Source of the DNA: an uncultured Flavobacterium sp.
GTDB lineage: Bacteria > Bacteroidota > Bacteroidia > Flavobacteriales > Flavobacteriaceae
Direction of reading: 5' to 3'
Length of the DNA: 36,792 bases
Assembly (NCBI RefSeq): GCF_946220915.1
Contig: NZ_CAMIHH010000020.1
Location: 1-36,792, forward strand
Shown: one piece after another, positions 22,872 to 30,738 of the stretch
Numbering within the stretch: the first letter of the stretch is position 1
Layout of the letters: each line of letters starts with the position of its first letter
Notes under the pieces: generated by a model
The model's database searches: none
Told to the model about the DNA's origin: nothing
Seen by the model: the letters and a program-made list of their open reading frames with translations, nothing else
Made by a program: the position numbers and the translations under genes

Positions 22872-23607
22872 GATAACCATGATACTGCTGCTGCTAAGCG
22901 CCGTAGCATTTGCACAGGGAAGGAAAGCATTGCGCGGTACGGTAAATGCCGGCGGCGTGCCCATTGCCGGCGTATTTGTCATTAATAAGCTAACCGGAGA
23001 TGAGACCAAAACCGATGGCCAGGGAAATTTTAATATTGCTGCGAAGCCGGGCGACAGGATTGCCGTGTACAGCGATAAAACAGAAACGCATGATTTTGTT
23101 ATAACCGAAGACAGTTTTCGTTACGCGCCGTTTACGGTAGCGGTAGAGTATAAATCTACCGAACTGGATGAAGTGGTGGTGGAAAGCAGGCAGGATCCCT
23201 ATGCGCTTGGCGATAAAGGAAGGCTGGCAGCCCACACGCCACAAGAGCGAAAAGCCGTGGCAGGTGCAAGGATAGGCCCACGGTTTAATGATGCAACGGT
23301 ACAAGGCGCGGCCATAAACGGCGATGGGATCATTAACCTGTTTACCGGGAAAAGGAAAGCCATAAAGCGGGCGCTGGAAATGGAACGCAGGGAAAAGCTG
23401 ATTACTACCTTTAAGGGTATGCATGACGAAGTGGCTTTGCACGAAGAATTCGGCATTCCTAAAGAAAACATTGACGGCTTTATATACTTCTGCATTGAAA
23501 ATAAGAAAATGGCAAAGGCTGTTGAGGAAAATAATGCTGCCAAAGCCGAAGAGCTGCTTCCCGACCTCGTGCTGGAATATACCAATATCCTTAAAAATGC
23601 GAAATAA
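22861..23607 (+). CDS. Secreted carboxypeptidase-regulatory-like protein, paralogue 2
   Basis: 248 residues; signal peptide cut near AFAQ. Same architecture as paralogue 1: regulatory-like domain (LRGTVNAGGVPIAGVFVI, TKTDGQGNFNI), STELDEVVVE, a spacer containing TPQERKAV, GKRKAIKRALEMERREKL, GMHDEVALHEEFGIPKENIDGF and a helical C-terminus. ATG 22861 lies inside the end of paralogue 1, and the stop overlaps the start of paralogue 3 by 11 bp, so the genes are translationally coupled. The function is unknown. Confidence 0.78.
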   Translation: MKSKITMILLLLSAVAFAQGRKALRGTVNAGGVPIAGVFVINKLTGDETKTDGQGNFNIAAKPGDRIAVYSDKTETHDFVITEDSFRYAPFTVAVEYKSTELDEVVVESRQDPYALGDKGRLAAHTPQERKAVAGARIGPRFNDATVQGAAINGDGIINLFTGKRKAIKRALEMERREKLITTFKGMHDEVALHEEFGIPKENIDGFIYFCIENKKMAKAVEENNAAKAEELLPDLVLEYTNILKNAK

Positions 23608-24345
23608 GCTCCTGTTCATGTTCCTGTTGTTTACTGCTACGGCTGTTGCACAGGACCGCAAGCTTCTGTATGGCAAAGTGCTCATTGGCGATAATCCGGC
23701 AGCAGGCCTGTTTGTGATCAATAATAAAACAGGCGAGGAGGTCAAAACCGGTAGCGATGGCAATTTTGCCATTAAAGTGCGCCCGGGCGATGCCATCGCT
23801 GTCTACAGCCCCAACACCGACCTCAGGGAATTTGTCATTAGTGCAGCTTCATTTACAGAGGTACCCTATATTGTTAGCGTAAATTACAAAGCCTACGAAC
23901 TGGAAGAAGTCGAGATCGATAAATATGAAAATGTCAATTCGGAGTCGCTGGGACGGGTGCCAAAAGGCCAAAAACGATATACGCCGGCAGAACGGAAGCT
24001 GAAAACGGCAGGCGATTTTAAGCCGATCATGCTTTTGGGCATCATTGCAGGCGGTATGCCTTTCGACCCGATCATCAACGCCATCAACGGGCGTACCAGG
24101 ATGCTTAAAAAAGCAGTGGCTACAGAACGCAGCGAAGCATTGATAGAAAAAATTTACGGATGTTTACCGAAGTTGAGATAATGCATGAATTTGCAATACC
24201 CAGAGAATATGTGAACGGTTTTGTTTATTACATTGCAGAAGATGCTGCACTGGCTGCGGCGGTAAAATCAGGTAACACCGGCCATGTAAAGTTCCTGATG
24301 TCAGGGCTTGCGGAGAAATATCTTAAAATGATAAGCGATGAATAG
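23597..24345 (+). pseudogene. Paralogue 3, broken by a one-base frameshift
   Basis: From ATG 23597 the frame gives a signal peptide (TATAVAQ), the regulatory-like domain, YELEEVEIDKYE, YTPAERKL, NGRTRMLKKAVATERSEAL and then KIYGCLPKLR and a stop at 24179-24181. The missing C-terminus continues in another frame from 24160 (MFTEVEIMHEFAIPREYVNGFVYYIAED...) to a stop at 24343-24345. Adding one A in the GGATG run at 24156-24162 would give ...IYGMFTEVEIMHEF..., matching GMHDEVALHEEF in paralogue 2, and a 249-residue protein, the same size as its neighbours. The sequence shows either a recent loss-of-function frameshift, a sequencing error or, less likely, recoding. Confidence 0.85.
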
Positions 24346-25087
24346 GTTGCCTGCATTGCTGCTTTTTCTTTTCTCAGCTGTCGCGATGGCGCAGGAAGTC
24401 CGGGTGCTTAAAGGCAGGGCAATTACCGATATAGGAAACGTAGAAGGTGTAAAGGTAGCCAACATGGTTACCGGTACCAGTGCTGCAACGGGAAATGAAG
24501 GCAGCTTTATGATCAGGGCCTGCAAAGGAGATACGCTAAAATTTACAGGAGAGTTATACAGGCCGCTAATCGTTGTACTAAGGGAAAAGGATTTCGCCGA
24601 AGAATTATTCATAGTAAGGCTGGTCCCTGTGGCGACCATGCTTGATGAAGTGCAGGTATCAGGGCTGACAGGCAATCTTGCCGCCGACAGCAAAAACCTG
24701 AAAACCATGCAGGTCAATACCTGGTTCGACCCTGTAGAGATTAATAAGGATGTGCTGCCACAAAGCGGAATTGGTGCCAACTGGATTACGGGTATTGCAC
24801 ACCTCTTTAAAAAGAAAAAAACGCCAAAACGTGCGACAGCCTACCAGCCTTCGGCAGATCATGTGGAGAAGATACCTTTTTCGGAAGTGGTGCGCCAGAT
24901 GTATGCCGATAATTTCTTTACGGAATCACTTACCATTCCTTCGCGGTTTATAGGTGCGTTCCTTGATTTTTGCAATGAGGATGCCAGGCAGTACCTTCTC
25001 ATGGTACAAAACGAACCCCAATTGCTGGACTACCTGAAAAGCAAAAGTGCCGTATTTTTAAAGCTTAATCCCGATATAGGTAAATAA
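24338..25087 (+). CDS. Secreted carboxypeptidase-regulatory-like protein, paralogue 4 (divergent)
   Basis: 249 residues; signal peptide cut near AMAQ. It keeps the domain start (LKGRAITDIGNVEGVKVA, TGNEGSFMI) and MLDEVQVSG, but lacks the YTPAERKL segment. Instead it has NTWFDPVEINKDVLPQSG, a Lys-rich KKKKTPKRATAYQ stretch and a helical tail (IPSRFIGAFLDFCNEDARQYL) that aligns in position with the tails of the other three. It is the most divergent member of the array. Its ATG overlaps the end of paralogue 3 by 8 bp. No terminator is seen after it. Confidence 0.75.
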   Translation: MNRLPALLLFLFSAVAMAQEVRVLKGRAITDIGNVEGVKVANMVTGTSAATGNEGSFMIRACKGDTLKFTGELYRPLIVVLREKDFAEELFIVRLVPVATMLDEVQVSGLTGNLAADSKNLKTMQVNTWFDPVEINKDVLPQSGIGANWITGIAHLFKKKKTPKRATAYQPSADHVEKIPFSEVVRQMYADNFFTESLTIPSRFIGAFLDFCNEDARQYLLMVQNEPQLLDYLKSKSAVFLKLNPDIGK

Positions 25088-25152
25088 GCTACGCTTACAG
25101 TTTTGTTCTCTTTACTGTCATGGATGTAATAAATCTGTGAAAATCCTGAAAA

Positions 25153-25186
25153 TTTTGCTGGCTGTGGCCCAAGTTTATTATTTTTG
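25153..25186 (+). promoter_or_regulatory. Promoter of the DUF6702-M1 peptidase operon
   Basis: TTTTG (25153-25157), 21-bp spacer, TATTTTTG (25179-25186): an exact -7 box only 4 bp before ATG 25191, implying a leaderless or almost leaderless transcript. Confidence 0.6.
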
Positions 25187-25190
25187 GGAT

Positions 25191-25694
25191 ATGAAAGGGC
25201 TGATACAATATTTTTTTGCGTCTATAATTACACTGATGCTGGGAGGAGCCGGAATGCATAAATATTATGTTTCGGTTTTTCAAATGGAATATTCGCCGAA
25301 AAAGAAGGTGCTGCAAATGACCTCACGTATTTTTATTGATGATCTCGAACTGGGCCTTCAAAAAAAATATGGCAAAAAATTTTACCTGACCGAAAAACGG
25401 GAACTTCCCGAAACGGAGGAATACCTTCGTAAATATTTCGACGACAAGGTAAAAATAAAGGTTAATGGAAAGCCAAGGCCGGTTCGATACCTCGCCAAAG
25501 AGGCCGAGAACGATATACTGGTATGTTATTTTACGATAGATGCCGGTACAAAGGTTACATCGGTAGCAATGAACAATGCTACCCTGCTCGATGTATACCC
25601 TGAACAGCAGAACATTATCAATGTAAAAATAAACAACAGCAAAAAAAGCCTGCTGCTTACCAATGACGATCCACAAGGGTTGTTGGAGTTTTAA
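25191..25694 (+). CDS. DUF6702-like secreted protein
   Basis: 167 residues from ATG 25191. An in-frame GTG at 25137 is possible, but the promoter lies between it and 25191. A signal-like hydrophobic start (YFFASIITLMLGGAG) is followed by HKYYVSVFQMEYSPKKK, the conserved beginning of the DUF6702 family, then FIDDLELGLQKKYGKKF and two or three more strands. The function is not established. Nine bases separate it from the M1 peptidase gene, so they form an operon; the pairing is one I associate with Flavobacteriaceae. Confidence 0.75.
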   Translation: MKGLIQYFFASIITLMLGGAGMHKYYVSVFQMEYSPKKKVLQMTSRIFIDDLELGLQKKYGKKFYLTEKRELPETEEYLRKYFDDKVKIKVNGKPRPVRYLAKEAENDILVCYFTIDAGTKVTSVAMNNATLLDVYPEQQNIINVKINNSKKSLLLTNDDPQGLLEF

Positions 25695-25703
25695 ACTATA
25701 GAT

Positions 25704-27962
25704 ATGAGAAAAGCAATATACGCATTACTGATGGCCGGTGCCCTGACAGTATCTGCACAGGAAAACCCCTCGCAAAAGCGTGAGCCGGGCCATAAGGACA
25801 GTAACAAAATGAGCCAGATGTATGACCTGATGGCTACGCCCAATATGTTCCGCACTGCATCGGGAGCGCCCGGGCCGGCATATTACCAGCAGCAGGCCGA
25901 CTATAAAATGGAGATAGAGCTTGATGATAAAAGCACGAAGCTTTATGGTAGGGAAACCATAACTTACCATAACAATTCGCCCGAAAGCCTGGAATACCTG
26001 TGGGTACAGCTGGACCAAAATATCAATGCAAAAGACTCGAAGTCAAAACTGGTGGAAAGCCAAAAGATGGACCCGGCGTACAAGGCTGATGCTTTTTCGC
26101 GCCGTTACATGGAGGATGCATTCGACGGGGGCTTTAAAATAGAGCATGTGCTGGATGCCAAAGGCCAACCGATGCAATATGCCATTAACCAAACGATGAT
26201 GCGCATTGACCTGCCTGTGCCTTTAAAAACAGGCGGTAAAATATCATTCTCGATAAAGTGGTGGTATAATATAAATAACTACCGTGTAATTGGTGGGCGT
26301 TCGGGCTACGAGCATTTTGAAAATGATGGCAATAACCTGTATGTAATAGCCCAGTTTTACCCTCGAATGGCAGTATATAATGATGTTGAGGGCTGGCAGA
26401 ATATGCAGTTTTGGGGTGCAGGCGAATTTGCGCTTACTTTTGGCAACTATGAGGTGAACATTACCGTGCCTGCCGATCACATCGTTGACGGAACGGGCGA
26501 CCTTACAAACCGTACCGATGTATTTACTCCAGAACAGCTGAAACGCTACGAACAGGCCACAAAATCGTTCGATACCCCGGTAGTGATCGTAACGCAGCAA
26601 GAGGCGGAAAAAGCTGAAAAGGGTTTTTCTGATAAAAAGAAAACATGGAAATTCAACGCGAAGAATGTAAGGGATTTTGGTTTTTCGTCGTCGCGCAAAT
26701 TCATATACGACGGTATGGCGGTACAGCTGGGCGGGAAAACCGTGATGGCACATTCACTATATCCTAAAGAAGCCAACCCGATGTGGGGCGAAACTTCTAC
26801 ACGCGTTGTGGCGCATACACTGAAAACGTACTCAAAATATACCTTTGATTATCCTTATCCAAAGGCGATATCGGTATCGGCAGAAGACCAGGGCATGGAA
26901 TACCCCATGATCTGCTGGAACTATGGCCGTCCCGATGAAAAGGGATATGTGCCGGACAGGATAAAGTATGGTAATATAAGCGTGATCATCCATGAAGTGG
27001 GGCACAACTTTTTCCCGATGATCGTGAATTCCGACGAAAGGCAATGGACGTGGATGGACGAAGGGCTCAACACTTTCCTGCAATACCTTACCGAAAAGGA
27101 ATGGGATGCCAACTATCCGTCAAGCCGTGGCCCGGCGGCCAATATTGTACCTTACATGAGCGGCAGCCAAAAATTCCTTGAACCTATAATGACCAACTCT
27201 GAAGCGATACACCAGTTTGGTTCCAACGCCTACGGCAAGCCTGCAACCGGCCTGAATATGCTGCGCGAGGTGGTTATGGGGCATGAACTGTTTGACCATG
27301 CCTTTAAAACCTATGCTAACCGCTGGAAATTTAAGCACCCTACACCGGAAGACTTTTTCAGGACGATGGAAGATGCCTCGGCGGTAGACCTGGATTGGTT
27401 CTGGAGGGGATGGTTTTATACAACCGATTATGTGGATATGGGAATTGCAGATTTAAAGCAGTATTATGTAACGGAAGCAAAGCCGGAGTCAATGAAGGAT
27501 TATAAAGTGAAAAAAGGGCGTTTCAGTGAAGATGCCGGGCCATTTGTATACATGGTTGCCGATGGTCAGGAACTGGATAAAAAAGATAAAAAGCCCCTGG
27601 CCGCAAAAGACGTAAAGCTCCTGGGCGATTATCTGGAGCAGAATTTTTCGGTGGAAGAAAGGGCAAACCTAAAAGCGCCAAAATATTTTTATGAAGTAAC
27701 CTTTGATAAACCCGGTGATATGCTGATGCCAATATTGGTGGAACTTGCATTTGAGGACGGCTCTACAGAGAATCACACGTTCCCCGTACAGATATGGCGA
27801 AAGAACAACCAGTCGGCCTCGCGCATTTTTGCCACCGGAAAGGCGGTAAAGAAAATTACGCTCGACCCTAAGCTGCTTACTGCCGATATTGATGTAAGCA
27901 ACAATACCTGGCCAAAAGCAGAAGTGAAAGATAAATTTGAAGCGTTGGAAAAGAAAAAGTAG
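25704..27962 (+). CDS. M1 family metallopeptidase
   Basis: 752 residues; signal peptide cut near VSAQ (residues 1-18). The N-terminal beta domain is typical of M1 enzymes (YGRETITYHNNSPESLEYLWVQL at about 81-103). The catalytic zinc site is HEVGH (430-434) with the third ligand E453 in WMDEGLN, exact HExxH-x18-E spacing. The exopeptidase GxMEN motif reads GMEYP here (397-401), so the N-terminal anchoring may differ from classical aminopeptidases. A C-terminal beta region (about 590-740) ends in a Lys-rich tail, with no T9SS sorting domain, so it is likely periplasmic. It probably digests peptides. Confidence 0.92.
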   Translation: MRKAIYALLMAGALTVSAQENPSQKREPGHKDSNKMSQMYDLMATPNMFRTASGAPGPAYYQQQADYKMEIELDDKSTKLYGRETITYHNNSPESLEYLWVQLDQNINAKDSKSKLVESQKMDPAYKADAFSRRYMEDAFDGGFKIEHVLDAKGQPMQYAINQTMMRIDLPVPLKTGGKISFSIKWWYNINNYRVIGGRSGYEHFENDGNNLYVIAQFYPRMAVYNDVEGWQNMQFWGAGEFALTFGNYEVNITVPADHIVDGTGDLTNRTDVFTPEQLKRYEQATKSFDTPVVIVTQQEAEKAEKGFSDKKKTWKFNAKNVRDFGFSSSRKFIYDGMAVQLGGKTVMAHSLYPKEANPMWGETSTRVVAHTLKTYSKYTFDYPYPKAISVSAEDQGMEYPMICWNYGRPDEKGYVPDRIKYGNISVIIHEVGHNFFPMIVNSDERQWTWMDEGLNTFLQYLTEKEWDANYPSSRGPAANIVPYMSGSQKFLEPIMTNSEAIHQFGSNAYGKPATGLNMLREVVMGHELFDHAFKTYANRWKFKHPTPEDFFRTMEDASAVDLDWFWRGWFYTTDYVDMGIADLKQYYVTEAKPESMKDYKVKKGRFSEDAGPFVYMVADGQELDKKDKKPLAAKDVKLLGDYLEQNFSVEERANLKAPKYFYEVTFDKPGDMLMPILVELAFEDGSTENHTFPVQIWRKNNQSASRIFATGKAVKKITLDPKLLTADIDVSNNTWPKAEVKDKFEALEKKK

Positions 27963-27992
27963 GCTGTGTTTTAGGGGACTGCGATAATTTTC

Positions 27993-28000
27993 TATCTTTG
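27993..28000 (+). promoter_or_regulatory. -7 box of the T9SS cargo gene
   Basis: TATCTTTG, an exact TAnnTTTG, 14 bp before ATG 28015. Confidence 0.55.
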
Positions 28001-28014
28001 AAAAAACACAATTT

Positions 28015-29016
28015 ATGAAGAAATTATTACTATCGGTTTCTGTTTTATTTTCTATTGGCGCTTTTGCTCAAGGGCCTATAATGTCTTTTTATAATTCTAC
28101 AGGGCCATTGGGAGAAGTTGAGACCAACCAGTATGTTTTGGTTACTTCGGCATCCGGTCCTGACCAGGCGGCGGCAGGTGCCAATGTGGCCTGGAACTTT
28201 AATGACCTGGCCGAAATTACCCAAACTTCAACTACTACCGTGCCGGCAACTGCGAACGACATAGCCGGCTTTCCAGGAAGTACATGGGTAGTAAAGACTA
28301 CAACGCAGGGCGGCAACCCTTCGAACTATTACATTGCACAGGGTGAGGGCACCTACCTTACAGGCCTCGAGACTTCGCAACTGACAATAAAATATAATGA
28401 CTTTGCATTGGTAGGTTATTTCCCAATGGAATACCAGGCAACGGCAAGCAGTAATGTTTCGGGTACATTTGAAGGGCAGGGTGTAGAAGGTACTTTTACC
28501 GGCACAACAAGTTCTGTCGTAGATGCTTATGGAGTGCTTACGGTAAATGAAGGATTTGAAGGGCCAAAAAACGTAACGCGCCTTAAAACCATCCAAAGCC
28601 TTACCCTCAATTACATGGGTTTTCCTGTGGGAACAATTGACCAGACTACTTACAGCTACTACGGTTCCGATTTAATAACAGGCCCTGTGTTCAGGAGTAT
28701 CTCCACACATATCGTGGTTACTGGCCTTGGCATTGACCAGACGCAGAATACGCTGGAATCCTATTTCCAGACTACCAATAGCAACAGGGAATTTGCTTTA
28801 ACCAACGCCGCCATTGCGCCAAACCCGGTGCAGGATGTGCTGCATATCGCTGGCAATGTCGCTATTGAAAAGATTACTATAATCGATGCACTGGGCAGGA
28901 CAGTTGTTCAGGCTACAGGAAATGACGTGCCTGTCGGGCATCTTCCGGCAGGGATATACCATGTTGCCGTTGCATCGGGTACGGCTGGCACTACGCTAAA
29001 AATGATAAGGCAGTAA
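28015..29016 (+). CDS. T9SS type A sorting-domain protein of unknown function
   Basis: 333 residues. Signal peptide MKKLLLSVSVLFSIGAFAQ. The middle (20-260) is Thr/Ser/Gly-rich and beta-like, with no recognised catalytic motif. Residues about 265-333 (IAPNPVQDVLHIAG, IIDALGRTVVQATG, LPAGIYHVAV) form a type A Por-secretion sorting domain, so the protein is exported by T9SS and the tail is removed or anchored at the cell surface. It has its own -7 box at 27993-28000. Confidence 0.82.
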   Translation: MKKLLLSVSVLFSIGAFAQGPIMSFYNSTGPLGEVETNQYVLVTSASGPDQAAAGANVAWNFNDLAEITQTSTTTVPATANDIAGFPGSTWVVKTTTQGGNPSNYYIAQGEGTYLTGLETSQLTIKYNDFALVGYFPMEYQATASSNVSGTFEGQGVEGTFTGTTSSVVDAYGVLTVNEGFEGPKNVTRLKTIQSLTLNYMGFPVGTIDQTTYSYYGSDLITGPVFRSISTHIVVTGLGIDQTQNTLESYFQTTNSNREFALTNAAIAPNPVQDVLHIAGNVAIEKITIIDALGRTVVQATGNDVPVGHLPAGIYHVAVASGTAGTTLKMIRQ

Positions 29017-29068
29017 CCCATTAAGTTAAATATATTGTTCAGGGCAATCCCTTTCGCGCAACTTTGCG

Positions 29069-29076
29069 TAACTTTG
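29069..29076 (+). promoter_or_regulatory. -7 box of the tatA-like gene
   Basis: TAACTTTG, an exact TAnnTTTG, 20 bp before ATG 29097. Confidence 0.5.
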
Positions 29077-29096
29077 TTTGATAAATACGTTTAGTT

Positions 29097-29414
29097 ATGT
29101 TTGGAATTGGCGGAGGGGAATTTTTCCTGATCATAGTAGTGGTGCTCATGCTTTTCGGGTCGGATAAGATACCGGAAATTGCCCGTACACTTGGCAGGGG
29201 CATGCAGCAGCTCAAGGATGCCACCAACGACATTAAGAGCGAGATACATAAAAGCGCCGAGATAGACGATATTAAAAAAACCTTTACCGATATTGGCAGT
29301 GACGCTGCGGGAAACCTGAATGCTGGCAATGCTACGAAAGACATTCAGGATGAGATAGATAAAGTAAAAGAAAACCTTGAGGACATGCAGGGGCCAATTA
29401 AACGGATGCGATAA
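29097..29414 (+). CDS. tatA: Sec-independent protein translocase TatA/E
   Basis: 105 residues. An N-terminal membrane helix with GGGEFFLIIVVVLMLFG is followed by the FG-hinge and an amphipathic helix (SDKIPEIARTLGRGMQQLKDATNDIKSEI), the signature of TatA/TatB/TatE. It forms the twin-arginine translocation channel in the cytoplasmic membrane. The longer acidic C-terminal tail is helical. No tatC is in the window. The PAP2 gene starts on the last base of this gene, so translation is coupled. Confidence 0.85.
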   Translation: MFGIGGGEFFLIIVVVLMLFGSDKIPEIARTLGRGMQQLKDATNDIKSEIHKSAEIDDIKKTFTDIGSDAAGNLNAGNATKDIQDEIDKVKENLEDMQGPIKRMR

Positions 29415-30025
29415 TGCTTGAAAAACTGCAGCAGCTCGACAGGGAAATATTTATTTATCTTAATTCACTGGGGACAGAAGCCTGGGACCCGTTTTGGGAA
29501 TTCATCACTAAGCAGGTAAGCTGGATCCCCGTTTTTGCCATTATACTTTTTCTGGCTTTTAAAAGGCTGGGATGGCGCCACGCCTTATTGGTCATTGGAA
29601 TGATTACCGTCCTTCTGCTGCTTACCGACCAAACCACAAATCTTATAAAAAATACCTTTCAGCGGCTTCGGCCCGGCAGTAATCCTGAGCTTGAGGGGCT
29701 TATCAGGGCAATACAAAAAAGAAAGTCGTTCAGCTTCATATCGGGGCATGCTTCTAATTCCATGGCGGTGGCCTTCTTTTTATACACCGTATTGCACCCT
29801 TACATAAAATACATGGGCTTTTTCTTTATATGGCCGCTTATATTTGCCTACAGCCGCATTTACCTGGGGCTGCACTACCCGGGCGATATACTGGTGGGTT
29901 ATCTGTATGGGCTTTTTACGGGATGGCTGGTACTGAAACTGTACATATACCTGCGCGACCGCTTTTTCCCGGAACATGAGCGGTTAGATAACCCTGCTAA
30001 CAGTGAGCCCGTCACGAATGGGTAG
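29414..30025 (+). CDS. PAP2-family phosphatase (membrane)
   Basis: 203 residues with about five membrane helices. The three PAP2 motifs are present: KNTFQRLRPG (C1), SFISGHASN (C2, catalytic His) and SRIYLGLHYPGDILVG (C3, catalytic His). These enzymes hydrolyse lipid phosphates such as undecaprenyl diphosphate or phosphatidic acid on the outer face of the membrane; the exact lipid is not evident. The start overlaps the tatA stop by one base. The last 42 bp overlap, tail to tail, the end of the O-methyltransferase gene on the other strand. Confidence 0.87.
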   Translation: MLEKLQQLDREIFIYLNSLGTEAWDPFWEFITKQVSWIPVFAIILFLAFKRLGWRHALLVIGMITVLLLLTDQTTNLIKNTFQRLRPGSNPELEGLIRAIQKRKSFSFISGHASNSMAVAFFLYTVLHPYIKYMGFFFIWPLIFAYSRIYLGLHYPGDILVGYLYGLFTGWLVLKLYIYLRDRFFPEHERLDNPANSEPVTNG

Positions 30026-30625
30026 CAATACCGTTTCTACACGAGGGTCATCTTTTAGCATCCTGTTATATTCAAGCAGTACCTGGGTACTTTTGTCATT
30101 GCTCTTTACAGGCTCCAGCACTTTGCCGCTCCACAGAACATTGTCCGAAAGGATGATACCTCCCTTATTCATCAACGGCACGATCATTTCGAAATAATTA
30201 ATGTAATTTTCCTTATCGGCATCAATGAATGCAAGGTCGAATTTCTTGCCCAAAACTGGTATGATGTCCAAAGCATTACCAAGATGCTGGCGGATGTTGT
30301 CCTTCCATTCTGATTTGTCAAAGTACTTTCTCTGAAAATCAAATAGTTCCTCATTGTTGTCGATGGTGTCTAAGCTCCCTCCCTGCTGCAATCCCTCGGC
30401 AAGGCAAAGCGTGGCATAACCGGTATAAGTACCTATTTCCAGTATATGGCGCGGATTCGCAAGCTTTGCTATCATGCTGAGTACCCTACCCTGGAAATGC
30501 CCGCTAAGCATGCGGGGCTGCAATATCTTCTGGTGTGTTTCCCTGTTAAGCGCTGCCAGTAGCCCAGGTTCATTTTCGCTGTGTTGTGCTGCATACCCTT
30601 CCAGTTCTTCCGATATAAAATGCAT
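29984..30625 (-). CDS. Class I SAM-dependent O-methyltransferase
   Basis: 213 residues from the minus-strand ATG at 30625 (MHFISEELEGYAAQHSENEPG), preferred over an in-frame ATG at 30691 because it matches the usual start of this family. AdoMet motif ILEIGTYTGYATLCLAEGL; second acidic motif LDTIDNNEE; metal/catalytic region DLAFIDADKENY and LSDNVLWSGKV; end LPIRDGLTVSRV. It belongs to the catechol/caffeoyl-CoA O-methyltransferase-like group; the substrate is unknown. A TACCTTCG -7-like box lies just upstream on the minus strand. It is divergent from the protease gene at 30739. Confidence 0.9.
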   Translation of the reverse strand: MHFISEELEGYAAQHSENEPGLLAALNRETHQKILQPRMLSGHFQGRVLSMIAKLANPRHILEIGTYTGYATLCLAEGLQQGGSLDTIDNNEELFDFQRKYFDKSEWKDNIRQHLGNALDIIPVLGKKFDLAFIDADKENYINYFEMIVPLMNKGGIILSDNVLWSGKVLEPVKSNDKSTQVLLEYNRMLKDDPRVETVLLPIRDGLTVSRVI

Positions 30626-30738
30626 GGCAATTTTTTTACGAAGGTACGAAAGGAGCACGTTAAAATTTAGAATAGTTATAAATAGTAACAAAGATTATTA
30701 CAAAAAGAATTATTTTTACATCTGCTAAACCTAAACGA

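Noticed and set aside
30626..30691. ATG 30691 as the O-methyltransferase start
   Set aside because: The extra 22 residues are hydrophobic and unlike the family; MHFISEELEGYA at 30625 is the usual beginning.
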